Assembly (NCBI GenBank): GCA_963818445.1
Contig: CAWFSG010000017.1
Location: 310,001-374,000, forward strand
Reading direction: 5' to 3'
Source: Prado023 sp963818445
GTDB taxonomy: Bacteria > Actinomycetota > Actinomycetes > S36-B12 > CAIYMF01
DNA length: 64,000 nt
A program made the translations under genes and the position numbers. Positions 52,849-63,208 of this stretch are shown in pieces. The notes under the pieces are model-generated. The model was not told the DNA's origin. It worked only from the letters and a program-made list of their open reading frames with translations, and did no database searches. Each line of letters opens with the position of its first letter. The stretch's first letter is position 1.

Positions 52849-53976
52849 ATGAGGAAGTACGTATCCGCATTCGCAGCAGCGGGGCTCGTCTTCAGCCTCG
52901 CCGCCTGCAGCAGCGGCAGCGAAGAGGCTGCTGAGCCCGCGGCGTCCGGCGCAGCGTCGGCCGCAGCCGGCGACTGCACCCCGGGCGAGAAGGGCACCAT
53001 CGGTGTGGCCATGCCCACCAAGTCCTCGACGCGCTGGATCGCCGACGGCGACAGCATGAAGGAGCAGCTGGAGGCCGCCGGCTACCAGGTCGACCTGCAG
53101 TACGCCGAGGATGACATCCCGACCCAGGTCTCCCAGGTGGAGAACATGGTCACCAAGGGCGTCCAGACGCTGGTCATCGCCGCCATCGACGGCACCGCAC
53201 TGGGCGACATCCTGAACACCGCCGAGGAGTCCAACATCCCGGTCCTCGCCTACGACCGCCTCATCCGTGAGTCCGGCGCCGTGGACTACTACTCCACGTT
53301 CGACAACTTCGGCGTGGGCGTGCTCCAGGCCGAGGCGCTGGTCGAGGGCCTCAAGGCCACCGGCGAGGGCCCGTACAACGTCGAGCTGTTCGCCGGGTCC
53401 CCCGACGACAACAACGCGACGTTCTTCTGGAACGGTGCCATGTCGATCCTGCAGCCGCTGATCGACTCCGGCGAGATGGTGGTCGTCTCCGGCCAGACCG
53501 ACTTCGAGCAGGCCGCGATCCTTCGTTGGGATCCCGCCACCGCCCAGAAGCGCATGGAGGACCTGCTGACCAAGAGCTACACGACCGAGACCGTTGACGG
53601 CGTCCTGTCGCCCTACGACGGCCTGTCCCTGGGCATCATCGCCGCCCTGAAGGCCAATGGCTACGGCAGTGGCGACAAGCCCCTGTCGGTCGTCACCGGC
53701 CAGGACGCCGAGATCCAGTCCGTCCAGTCCATCCTGAAGGACGAGCAGAACTCGACCGTCTTCAAGGACACCCGCGAGCTGGCCAAGGTGACTGTCGGCA
53801 TGATCGAGGCAATCACCAACTGCGAGGAGCCCGAGGTCAACGACACCGAGACGTACGACAACGGCGTCAAGGTCGTCCCGAGCTACCTGCTCAAGCCGGT
53901 CACCGTGACCAAGGCCAACGTCACCGAGGCCCTGGTCGACACGGGCTACTACACCCAGGAAGAGATCGACGGCTGA
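52849..53976 (+). CDS. chvE: Sugar-binding lipoprotein of CUT2 transporter (ChvE-like)
   Basis: This 375-residue protein follows Shine-Dalgarno AGGAAGGA. Signal peptide MRKYVSAFAAAGLVFSLAAC ends at lipid-modified Cys20. The mature fold has IGVAMPTKSSTRW, IPVLAYDRLI, VDYYSTFDNFGVGVLQAE, VELFAGSPDDNNA, DGVLSPYDGL and VVTGQDAEIQSVQS, closely matching ChvE, which binds arabinose and galactose. Being placed directly after araBDA, L-arabinose is the likely ligand, with galactose possible. Strong hairpins on both sides of the gene may raise its mRNA level over the membrane parts. Confidence 0.93.
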   Translation: MRKYVSAFAAAGLVFSLAACSSGSEEAAEPAASGAASAAAGDCTPGEKGTIGVAMPTKSSTRWIADGDSMKEQLEAAGYQVDLQYAEDDIPTQVSQVENMVTKGVQTLVIAAIDGTALGDILNTAEESNIPVLAYDRLIRESGAVDYYSTFDNFGVGVLQAEALVEGLKATGEGPYNVELFAGSPDDNNATFFWNGAMSILQPLIDSGEMVVVSGQTDFEQAAILRWDPATAQKRMEDLLTKSYTTETVDGVLSPYDGLSLGIIAALKANGYGSGDKPLSVVTGQDAEIQSVQSILKDEQNSTVFKDTRELAKVTVGMIEAITNCEEPEVNDTETYDNGVKVVPSYLLKPVTVTKANVTEALVDTGYYTQEEIDG

Positions 53977-54011
53977 TCCTCACCACGTTGCCCTCGGGCA
54001 CAGCGTGAGAT

Positions 54012-54052
54012 GTGGGTGGTGGTCGCAGACCCCGGTCGCGGCCACCACCCAC
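54012..54052 (+). other. 15-bp hairpin between binding protein and ATPase genes
   Basis: GTGGGTGGTGG (54012-54022) pairs perfectly with 54042-54052, and the stem extends inward by one U-G pair and CGC/GCG (54024-54026 with 54038-54040). It is a probable partial terminator or 3' stabiliser for the binding-protein transcript. Confidence 0.6.
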
Positions 54053-54119
54053 CCCACCCGAAGCTCTCGCAGCGGATCACCCTGCGAGCACCTGCACGGA
54101 GCCACGGAGGCTGTGAGCA

Positions 54120-55649
54120 ATGAGCGGACCCATCCTCGAGATGCGCTCCATCACCAAGGAGTTCCCCGGGGTCAAGGCGTTGTCTGATGTGAACCTCACG
54201 GTCCATGACGGTGAGATCCACGCGATCTGCGGGGAGAACGGCGCCGGCAAGTCGACCCTGATGAAGGTACTGAGCGGGGTGTACCCGCACGGCAGCTATG
54301 ACGGCGAGATCGTCTACGAGGGCCAGACGGTGGAGTTCCGCGACATCCGGGCCAGTGAGCACGCCGGGATCGTGATCATCCACCAGGAGCTGGCGCTGAT
54401 CCCCGAGCTGTCCATCGCCGAGAACATCTTCCTCGGCAACGAGAACGTCTCCCGGGGAGTCATCTCCTGGGACCGGACGAACCGCGAGGCGCAGGACCTG
54501 CTCGAGCGGGTCGGCCTGACGGAGAACCCCCTGACCCCCATCAAGCAGCTGGGCATCGGCAAGCAGCAGCTGGTCGAGATCGCCAAGGCCCTGTCGCGCA
54601 GCGTCAAGCTGCTGATCCTCGATGAGCCCACTGCAGCCCTGAACGACGACGACTCCGCGCACCTTCTCAACCTGCTGCGCGAGCTCAAGGCCAAGGGCAT
54701 CACCAGCATCATGATCTCCCACAAGCTCAACGAGATCGCCGCCATCGCCGACAGCATCACGATCCTGCGCGACGGCCGGACGATCGAGACCCTGGAGGTC
54801 GCAGGCGGCGGGGTGGACGAGGACCGGATCATCCAGGGGATGGTCGGCCGGGACCTCGAGCACCGCTTCCCGCCCTACACGCCGGAGGTCGGCGAGGTGC
54901 TCTTCGAGGTCAAGGACTGGAACGTGTACAGCCCGGTCGACCACTCGCGCGCGGTCGTCATCGGCGCGAACCTCATGGTCCGCCGCGGGGAGATCGTGGG
55001 CATCGCGGGGCTGATGGGTGCCGGGCGCACCGAACTCGCCCGCTCCATCTTCGGCAAGTCCTACGGCGCTCGCATCAGCGGCACCCTCGTCCTCGACGGC
55101 AAGGAGCTCGAGCTCAACTCCGTGGCCGATGCCATCACCTCGGGGTTGGCCTACGTGACTGAGGACCGCAAGTCGCTGGGGCTGAACCTGCTCGACGACA
55201 TCAAGACCTCGATCGTGTCCGCGGGAATCCACAAGCTGGCGCACGGCCTGACCGTCGATGAGAACGAGGAGGTCAAGGTCGCCGAGGACTTCCGCACACG
55301 GATGAACATCAAGGCCCCGACAGTCGAGGCCAAGGTGGCCCAGCTCTCCGGCGGCAACCAGCAGAAGGTCGTCCTGAGCAAGTGGATCTACACCGATGCG
55401 AAGGTGATGATCCTCGACGAGCCGACCCGCGGGATCGACGTGGGTGCCAAGTACGAGATCTACGGGTTCGTCCAGGCGATGGCCAAGGACGGCAACGCCG
55501 TCATCGTCATCTCCTCCGAGCTCCCGGAGCTCCTCGGGCTCTGCGATCGGATCTACACCCTGGCCGAGGGCCACATCACGGGTGAGTTCGTGGCCGGCGA
55601 GGCCACGCAGGAACTTCTCATGCGCCACATGACGACAAGCAGAAGGTGA
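54120..55649 (+). CDS. gguA: CUT2 sugar ABC transporter ATPase (GguA type)
   Basis: This 509-residue tandem ATPase has GENGAGKST, IIHQELALIPELSIAEN and LLILDEPTAALND in domain 1, then GLMGAGRTELARSIFG, YVTEDRKSLGLNLLDDI, LSGGNQQKVVLSKW and MILDEPTRGIDVG in domain 2. The start is ATG 54120, 4 bases after a GAGGCTGTG leader. It is coupled to the permease by overlap. It is highly similar in layout and motifs to the ATPase at 25233, showing duplication of the transporter. Confidence 0.93.
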   Translation: MSGPILEMRSITKEFPGVKALSDVNLTVHDGEIHAICGENGAGKSTLMKVLSGVYPHGSYDGEIVYEGQTVEFRDIRASEHAGIVIIHQELALIPELSIAENIFLGNENVSRGVISWDRTNREAQDLLERVGLTENPLTPIKQLGIGKQQLVEIAKALSRSVKLLILDEPTAALNDDDSAHLLNLLRELKAKGITSIMISHKLNEIAAIADSITILRDGRTIETLEVAGGGVDEDRIIQGMVGRDLEHRFPPYTPEVGEVLFEVKDWNVYSPVDHSRAVVIGANLMVRRGEIVGIAGLMGAGRTELARSIFGKSYGARISGTLVLDGKELELNSVADAITSGLAYVTEDRKSLGLNLLDDIKTSIVSAGIHKLAHGLTVDENEEVKVAEDFRTRMNIKAPTVEAKVAQLSGGNQQKVVLSKWIYTDAKVMILDEPTRGIDVGAKYEIYGFVQAMAKDGNAVIVISSELPELLGLCDRIYTLAEGHITGEFVAGEATQELLMRHMTTSRR

Positions 55650-55654
55650 CACGC

Positions 55655-56944
55655 ATGACCATCCCTGACGAGCAGAAGGTGACACCGATGGCCAGCCTGA
55701 AGAATCTGATGAGCGGCAACATCCGCCAGTACGGGATGATCGGCGCGCTGATCGCCATCATCATCCTCTTCCAGATCACGACTGATGGGATCCTGCTCAA
55801 GCCACTGAACCTCACCAACCTGCTGACCCAGAACAGCTACATCCTGATCCTGGCCATCGGCATGGTGATGGTGATCATCGCCCGGCACATCGACCTGTCC
55901 GTCGGATCGGTCGCGGCCTTCACCGGCGCACTGGGCGTCATGATGATGGTCAGGTGGGATGTCCCGTGGCCGCTCGCGGTCGTCCTCGTGCTCATCACGG
56001 GCGCGGCGATCGGGGCGTGGCACGGCGCGTGGGTCGCCTATGTGGGCATCCCGGCCTTCATCGTGACCCTGTCGAGCATGCTCGTCTTCCGCGGCCTGAC
56101 GCTGACCGTCCTCCAGGGCGAGACCGTGGGCAACCTGCCCCCGGGGTTCGAGAAGCTCGGCAACGGGTTCCTCCCGGAGATCGGGCCGGACACCGGCCTG
56201 CACAACCTCACGATGATCCTGGGGATCCTGCTGTGCGTCTTCCTGGTCATCATGGACTTCCGCAAGCGGGCGTCGAAGCAGCGCTACAACTTCGCGGTGT
56301 CGCCGATGTCGGTGTTCATCGTCAAGCAGGTGGCTGTCGTGGCCGTCATCATGGCGTTCTCCTACCTGCTCGCGCAGTACAAGGGCCTGCCGATCGTCGG
56401 GCTCGTGCTCTTCGCGCTGATCGGGATCTACAGCTTCATCATGAACCGCACGGTGTTCGGCCGGCACATCTACGCAGTCGGCGGCAACTACCCGGCAGCC
56501 TCGATGTCCGGTGTGCGCACCAAGCGCGTCGACATGCTGGTGATGGCCAACATGGGCATGCTCGCCGCCCTGGCCGGCATGGTGTTCGCCGCCCGGCTCA
56601 CGGCCGCCAACCCGAAGGCGGGCGTGAACTTCGAGCTCGATGCGATCGCCGCGGCCTTCATCGGCGGCGCGGCCGTCACCGGTGGGGTGGGCACGGTGAT
56701 CGGCGCCATCGTCGGTGGCTTCGTCATGGGCGTGCTCAACAACGGCATGTCGCTGATGGGCATCTCGGTCGACTGGCAGATGACGATCAAGGGCCTGGTC
56801 CTGCTGTTCGCCGTCGCCTTCGACGTCTGGAACAAGCGCCGCTCGTCGGTCAGCGCCCCGGTCACCACCGTCGCAGTCGATGACGGCGCCTCGCAGGGCA
56901 TGCCCGACCAGGACCAGGCCGACGAGCTGCTGCCTGCCGAATAG
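55655..56944 (+). CDS. gguB: CUT2 sugar ABC transporter permease (GguB type)
   Basis: This 429-residue membrane protein starts at ATG 55655; the frame also opens with GTG 55646, which overlaps the ATPase stop. About 10 hydrophobic segments include MVIIARHIDLSVGSVAAFTG, GIPAFIVTLSSMLVFRG, FGRHIYAVGGNYPAASMSG, and AAFIGGAAVTGGVGTVIGAI. The family's typical central charged insert (FRKRASKQRYNFAVS) is present. It forms the sugar channel with the ATPase at 54120 and the lipoprotein at 52849. A terminator hairpin follows the stop by 2 bases. Confidence 0.93.
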   Translation: MTIPDEQKVTPMASLKNLMSGNIRQYGMIGALIAIIILFQITTDGILLKPLNLTNLLTQNSYILILAIGMVMVIIARHIDLSVGSVAAFTGALGVMMMVRWDVPWPLAVVLVLITGAAIGAWHGAWVAYVGIPAFIVTLSSMLVFRGLTLTVLQGETVGNLPPGFEKLGNGFLPEIGPDTGLHNLTMILGILLCVFLVIMDFRKRASKQRYNFAVSPMSVFIVKQVAVVAVIMAFSYLLAQYKGLPIVGLVLFALIGIYSFIMNRTVFGRHIYAVGGNYPAASMSGVRTKRVDMLVMANMGMLAALAGMVFAARLTAANPKAGVNFELDAIAAAFIGGAAVTGGVGTVIGAIVGGFVMGVLNNGMSLMGISVDWQMTIKGLVLLFAVAFDVWNKRRSSVSAPVTTVAVDDGASQGMPDQDQADELLPAE

Positions 56945-56946
56945 GT

Positions 56947-56982
56947 GGTGTGCGGCGCCCAGTTGGGGGGGCGCTGCACACC
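56947..56982 (+). terminator. Terminator hairpin after gguB
   Basis: GGTGTGCGGCGCC (56947-56959) pairs with GGCGCTGCACACC (56970-56982), 12 of 13 positions plus one G-U, around a G-rich 10-base loop. Confidence 0.65.
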
Positions 56983-56983
56983 C

Positions 56984-57010
56984 CCGGCACGTTCGCTAGG
57001 TTCGTGCCGG
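56984..57010. promoter_or_regulatory. Inverted repeat upstream of LacI-type gene
   Basis: CCGGCACG (56984-56991) and CGTGCCGG (57003-57010) flank 11 bases just upstream of the regulator gene. It could be an operator for autoregulation or part of the terminator complex. Confidence 0.35.
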
Positions 57011-57051
57011 AGGTCGATCGAGTCCACTCAAGTGGGGCAGAGGAGGATCCC

Positions 57052-58089
57052 ATGGCCACCGGTCCGGGCCGCGCGCCGGCGATGACCGATGTGGCTCGCC
57101 TGGCCGGGGTCTCGCACCAGACGGTCTCGCGGGTGCTCAACGAGCACCCGAACGTCAAGCAGCAGACCCGGTTGCGCGTGCTGGCCGCCATGCAGGAGCT
57201 GGGGTACCGGCCCAACCGGGCCGCACGAGCCCTGGCCAGCGGGCGCAGCGACCAGATCGGCGTCGTTGCCCAGCCCTCGACGTTGTTCGGCCCGGCGTCG
57301 CTGCTGTACGCGGTGGAGGCCGCGGCCGTCCAGGAGGGGTACGGGGTCAGTGTCGCCAGCGTCGCGGCCCTCGACCGTGCCTCGATCGAGGATGCAGTCA
57401 ACCGGCACCTCGACCAGCAGGTGGGCGGGATCCTGGTGATCGTCCCCGTGGTCTCGGCGGCCGAGGCGATCCGCGAGGTCCCCGCCGACAAGCCGCTGGT
57501 CACCATCGGCGGCGACCGCAAGGACGCCATCACCAGCGTGGGCATCGACCAGGTCCAGGGGGCCATCGAGGCGACCCAGGCCCTGCTCGATGCCGGGCAC
57601 CGGACGGTGTGGCACGTCTCGGGGCCGGCGGATGTGTTCGACAGCATCGACCGCATCGAGGGGTGGCGGGCCACCCTGGAACGGGCCGGGGCCGAGGTGC
57701 CCCCGGTGATCGCCGGCGACTGGTCGGCGGCCGGTGGCTACGAGGCCGGAAAGATGCTCGCCCGGATCCGGGATGTCACCGCCATCTTCGCGGCCAACGA
57801 CCAGACCGCCCTGGGGATCCTGCGGGCGCTGCACGAGCACGGCCTGCGCGTCCCGGACGACGTGAGCCTCGTCGGCTACGACGACCTCCCCGAATCGGGG
57901 TTCTTCATCCCGCCGCTCACGACCGTTCGCCAGGGGTTCGGGGAGGTGGGTCGCCGGGCACTTCGGATGCTCGTCACCCAGATGGAGGGCCAGCGCGAGG
58001 TGCTCCACGAGCTGGTGCCGCCGGTGTTCGTCCCCCGGGAGAGCGTGGCCCCACCACGGGAACGGCGCGAGACGGGGATCTCGGCGTGA
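57052..58089 (+). CDS. LacI-family regulator of arabinose/galactose genes
   Basis: This 345-residue protein follows AGAGGAGG at ATG 57052. The helix-turn-helix is at about residues 11-32 (MTDVARLAGVSHQTVSRVLNEH) with hinge YRPNRAARALASGRSDQIGV. The effector domain has GILVIVPVVSAAEAI, FDSIDRIEGWRATLERAG, IFAANDQTALGILRALHEHG and VSLVGYDDLPESGFFIPPLTTV. It lies at the end of the araBDA-transporter cluster and probably represses araB through the operator at 48858. The ligand is probably arabinose or a derivative; this is inference from position. The stop overlaps the next gene's GTG. Confidence 0.88.
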   Translation: MATGPGRAPAMTDVARLAGVSHQTVSRVLNEHPNVKQQTRLRVLAAMQELGYRPNRAARALASGRSDQIGVVAQPSTLFGPASLLYAVEAAAVQEGYGVSVASVAALDRASIEDAVNRHLDQQVGGILVIVPVVSAAEAIREVPADKPLVTIGGDRKDAITSVGIDQVQGAIEATQALLDAGHRTVWHVSGPADVFDSIDRIEGWRATLERAGAEVPPVIAGDWSAAGGYEAGKMLARIRDVTAIFAANDQTALGILRALHEHGLRVPDDVSLVGYDDLPESGFFIPPLTTVRQGFGEVGRRALRMLVTQMEGQREVLHELVPPVFVPRESVAPPRERRETGISA

Positions 58090-58880
58090 GTGGCCCCCGC
58101 ACCCTTCGGGCCGGGGGCGCCTCGGTGGTCGTGGATCCCCTGGACGGCGGGCGGATCACGTCGCTGGCGGTCGACGGCGTCGAGCTGCTCGGCGGGGTCG
58201 GTGCCGGAGTGATCGAGCACGGGTCGTTCGTGATGGTCCCGTGGGCGGGTCGCATCCGCGACGGGGTCCTGCGCGTCGGCGGCGTCGAGCACCACCTGCC
58301 GACCGACCGGACCCACCCCCACGCCGGTCACGGCCTGGTCATGGACCGTCCCTGGGACGTGGTCTCGGTGTCCGGGGAGGCGCTGAGGATCCGGTGCGAC
58401 CTGGACGCCCGGTGGCCGTTCCCCGGCCACGTCATCCAGGAGTTCCAGCTGGCCGCCGACCACCTGCAGCAGCGGATTGAGGTGCATGCCGAGGGCCCGG
58501 CATTCCCGGCGACCGTCGGGTGGCATCCGTGGTTCCGTCGGACGCTGGGCCCGGGGTCGGTCGCGGAGCTGGACTTCACCGCCGGGGGCATGCTGGCCCG
58601 CGACGCCGCGGGGATCCCCAGCGGTGCGGTGGTGCCCGTCCCCCCTGGTCCGTGGGATGACTGCTTCGCCGGGGTCCTGTGGCCGATGACCATCACCTGG
58701 CCCGGCGCCCTGACCCTGCGGATCACCTCGGATGTCGAGTTCGCGGTCGTCTACGACGAGCTCGACGAGGCGTTCTGCGTGGAGCCCCAGTCGGGGCCTC
58801 CGGACGGCCCGAACATGTCGCCGCGCATGGTCTGGCCCGACGCTCCGCTGGTCGCCTCGACGGGATGGGCCTGGGGCTGA
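58086..58880 (+). CDS. galM: Aldose 1-epimerase (galactose mutarotase)
   Basis: This 264-residue protein is coupled to the LacI gene by a GTGA overlap. It is a beta-rich mutarotase fold with SFVMVPWAGRIRDG, HPHAGHGLVMDRPWDV with the catalytic His, TVGWHPWFRR with the second His, and FCVEPQSGPPDGPN with the catalytic Glu. It interconverts alpha and beta anomers of galactose, arabinose or glucose. It would help galK and araA use imported sugar. Length is slightly shorter than classic GalM (about 340), matching the compact bacterial subfamily. Confidence 0.88.
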   Translation: MSGPRTLRAGGASVVVDPLDGGRITSLAVDGVELLGGVGAGVIEHGSFVMVPWAGRIRDGVLRVGGVEHHLPTDRTHPHAGHGLVMDRPWDVVSVSGEALRIRCDLDARWPFPGHVIQEFQLAADHLQQRIEVHAEGPAFPATVGWHPWFRRTLGPGSVAELDFTAGGMLARDAAGIPSGAVVPVPPGPWDDCFAGVLWPMTITWPGALTLRITSDVEFAVVYDELDEAFCVEPQSGPPDGPNMSPRMVWPDAPLVASTGWAWG

Positions 58881-58939
58881 TCGGCCGGGCGTGCGTGTCG
58901 CTCACGAGGGGTTGGGCCGGGGGTCGCCACACTGGGCCA

Positions 58940-59845
58940 ATGGCTGAGCGACTTGCCCCCGAGCAGACCCCGCTGCGGGTCACCTCCCGACCCGAGCGCG
59001 CCCGCGGGCGCACCCGCCGCTGGGCCCGCCGGCTGGTCACCCTCGTGCTCAGCCTCGCCCTGCTGGCCGCCGGCACGGTGGCGACGCTGCACTTCCTGGC
59101 CATCCACCGCTCCGCCCAGGAGGTCCGCGCCACCGCGCTGGTCCCCCCGGAGATGGCCGCCAACGTGCTGGTCGTGCTCGCCCGTCCCGGGCAGGAGCTG
59201 CCGCTGGCCGGGACCCTGGCCGCGCTCGACGCCGCCGGGGCGACGGTCTCGATCCTGTCGCTCACCGATGGGGCGACCCAGCCGCCGGCCCTGGACTTCA
59301 CCAGGGACAGCATCGGCGAGGTGCGCTCCGACGAGCTGGCAACCTCCGCCGATCTCCTCGGAGTCGACCGGGTGACCACTGCTGCGTATGCCGATGGTGA
59401 GCTGCTCGCCGCTGATCCCGACGAGGTGACGGACACGATCGCCGCCGAGATCAAGGAGGTCGCCCCGTCGGTGATCCTCACGGTCGGCGACACGACTGGG
59501 ACGGACGGCGATTCGCAGGCCGTGGCCGCCTACGCGCTCACGGCCGCGCAGGCCAAGGGCTCAGGCGTCGGCCGCGTGTGGACGGTGACCCGTGGCGACC
59601 GCGAGGTCTCCTGGAACGCCCTGGCCAAGGCTCCCATCGGCGACCGCGTCCCCGAGCCCCAGGTGTCGGTCCGCATCGACGGCCAGACCGCCGTGAAGGG
59701 CGAGGTGCTCCTCGCTCACGGCACCCAGAGCCCCGACCTGGTGCGGGCCACGTACCCGTACGCCGACCGGGTCCCGGCATGGGCGTACTTCCGCTTCTGG
59801 GACCGCGAGTACTTCGCCCTGGCCTGGGGCCAGCCCCTGCAGTAG
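58940..59845 (+). CDS. Membrane-anchored PIG-L/LmbE-fold protein with lost metal site
   Basis: This 301-residue protein has a basic N-terminus and one membrane helix (RLVTLVLSLALLAAGTVATL). The rest follows the PIG-L deacetylase order: NVLVVLARPGQELPLAGTLA, SILSLTDGAT, EVRSDELATSADLLGVDRV and PSVILTV with TDGDSQAVAAYAL. In active members the first block is AHPDDE and the last is HxDH. Here they are ARPGQE and DGDS, so zinc ligands are gone. It is likely a non-catalytic, extracytoplasmic binding protein. No operon partner is evident; typA follows after 223 bases. Confidence 0.7.
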   Translation: MAERLAPEQTPLRVTSRPERARGRTRRWARRLVTLVLSLALLAAGTVATLHFLAIHRSAQEVRATALVPPEMAANVLVVLARPGQELPLAGTLAALDAAGATVSILSLTDGATQPPALDFTRDSIGEVRSDELATSADLLGVDRVTTAAYADGELLAADPDEVTDTIAAEIKEVAPSVILTVGDTTGTDGDSQAVAAYALTAAQAKGSGVGRVWTVTRGDREVSWNALAKAPIGDRVPEPQVSVRIDGQTAVKGEVLLAHGTQSPDLVRATYPYADRVPAWAYFRFWDREYFALAWGQPLQ

Positions 59846-59904
59846 CCGCCGCCGCGCCGCCCCACACTTTCGGGGGGTAGGCCCGCGTCAGGTGTGCCCG
59901 CGGC

Positions 59905-59969
59905 ATCTGCTCCCATTCAGACGATCTGCTCCATCCATCCGGGAGCGGATCGTCCAGAGGGGAGCAGAT
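59905..59969. repeat. Four-word nested hairpin before typA
   Basis: ATCTGCTCCC (59905-59914) pairs with GGGAGCAGAT (59960-59969). Nested inside, GACGATCTGCTCC (59920-59932) pairs with GGAGCGGATCGTC (59942-59954) with one G-U. The word ATCTGCTCC therefore occurs twice direct and twice inverted. It may end transcription of the PIG-L-like gene. Confidence 0.65.
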
Positions 59970-60068
59970 CGCTGGGGGAGGGCGGGATTCGTGGGATGAT
60001 TGCGGTCCCGGGTGTGCCCGGGGTGTTCTGGGGGCGTGCCTCGGGACCTGACGAGGAGACTTCCACCC

Positions 60069-61943
<1,875 letters not shown>

Positions 61944-62127
61944 CCCGTCGCGAACCCCGGATCGGCGGGATCGTGTTGCGTTTTGGTAACTCTTTCGCCT
62001 TCCCAGGGCCATTCTGGCGACATCGTCGCGCAGCAGCGCCTACATTGCGGGGTACTGCCTGCGTTCGCGTACTCTTGCGCCGTAATCGGGCGAACCGGCT
62101 GTCCTTGGCGAGCAGAGAGGTGCGCGT
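61944..62127 (+). promoter_or_regulatory. Leader of oligopeptide-type ABC operon
   Basis: This 184-bp spacer holds no gene. TTGCGG (62045-62050) and TACTCT (62070-62075) are a weak promoter candidate with a long 19-base spacer. AGAGAGGTG precedes the ATG. Confidence 0.35.
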
Positions 62128-63120
62128 ATGAGCACAACACCCCTTGTGAGTGCCGCCGAGGAGATCGGTGCGGGCACCGCGACCGAGATGGTCGAGGGCA
62201 AGTCGCTGACCCAGATCGCATGGGGCCGCCTGCGCAAGGACAAGGTCGCGATGATCTCCCTCGGGGTCATCATCTTCATCTTCCTGGCCGCGCTGTTCGC
62301 CCCGCTGATCACCAAGATGCTCGGCGTCGATCCCTACGAGCCGAACACCGACCTGATCAGCCAGGACGGCGGCCTTCCTGCAGGACCCTGGGGTGGGATC
62401 TCGTGGGATCACCCACTGGGCATCGAGCCGCTGATCGGTCGCGACATCCTGGCCCGCCTGCTCTACGGCGCGCGCATCTCGTTGACCATCGCCATGCTGA
62501 GCACCGCATTCGTCGTCATTCTGGGTGTCGTCCTGGGCACCGTCGCCGGGTACTCCAAGGGGAAGATCGACACCGTCCTGAGCCGGATCATGGACCTCAC
62601 CCTGAGCTTCCCGTTCCTGCTGCTGGTCATCGCGATGGCCCAGCCGCTGCAGCAGCGGCTGGAGACCGTCATCCCGAGCCCCGGGGCTGCTCGGGTGGCC
62701 GCGCTCGTCCTCCTGCTCAGCCTCTTCAGCTGGCCCTACCTGGCCCGGCTCGTCCGCGGCCAGGTCCTGAGCATGCGCGAGCGCGAGTTCGTCGAGGCGG
62801 CCATCTCCACAGGCGCCTCGTCCCGCCGGATCCTCTTCAAGGAGCTGCTCCCCAACCTCTGGGCGCCGGTCCTCGTGTACGCCTCACTGGCGATCCCCAG
62901 CTTCATCGCCGCTGAGGCGACTTTGGCCTACCTGGGCGTCGGTGTCCTACCGCCCACCCCGACCTGGGGTGCGATGCTCAACGACGCCGTGCTCACCTTC
63001 ACGGTGCTGCCGAGCTACCTGTTCATCCCGGGCATCGCCCTGTTCATCACCGTGCTCGTGTTCAACCTGTTCGGTGACGCCGTGCGCGACGCACTCGACC
63101 CGAGGGCGGGCCGAGCATGA
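62128..63120 (+). CDS. Peptide/nickel-type ABC transporter permease (DppC/OppC family)
   Basis: This 330-residue membrane protein begins with a cytoplasmic leader and the DppC N-terminal segment (LTQIAWGRLRKDKVAMISLGVI). Six membrane segments follow, with the extracytoplasmic SWDHPLGIEPLIGRDILARLLYGARISL, FPFLLLVIAMA, REREFVEAAISTGASSRRILFKELLPN (EAA loop) and VGVLPPTPTWGAML. It forms half of the channel for di- or oligopeptides. The usual DppB partner gene is not upstream; it may lie beyond the window end. The gene precedes a substrate-binding lipoprotein by 88 bases. Confidence 0.88.
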   Translation: MSTTPLVSAAEEIGAGTATEMVEGKSLTQIAWGRLRKDKVAMISLGVIIFIFLAALFAPLITKMLGVDPYEPNTDLISQDGGLPAGPWGGISWDHPLGIEPLIGRDILARLLYGARISLTIAMLSTAFVVILGVVLGTVAGYSKGKIDTVLSRIMDLTLSFPFLLLVIAMAQPLQQRLETVIPSPGAARVAALVLLLSLFSWPYLARLVRGQVLSMREREFVEAAISTGASSRRILFKELLPNLWAPVLVYASLAIPSFIAAEATLAYLGVGVLPPTPTWGAMLNDAVLTFTVLPSYLFIPGIALFITVLVFNLFGDAVRDALDPRAGRA

Positions 63121-63208
63121 CCACAGACTCCCGTCCCTCCGGGGCGGGCCCGCGCAAGCGGACAGATGGGTCCGGCAGCCCCGCCGCGGCCCGAACAAGG
63201 AGGAAGCA

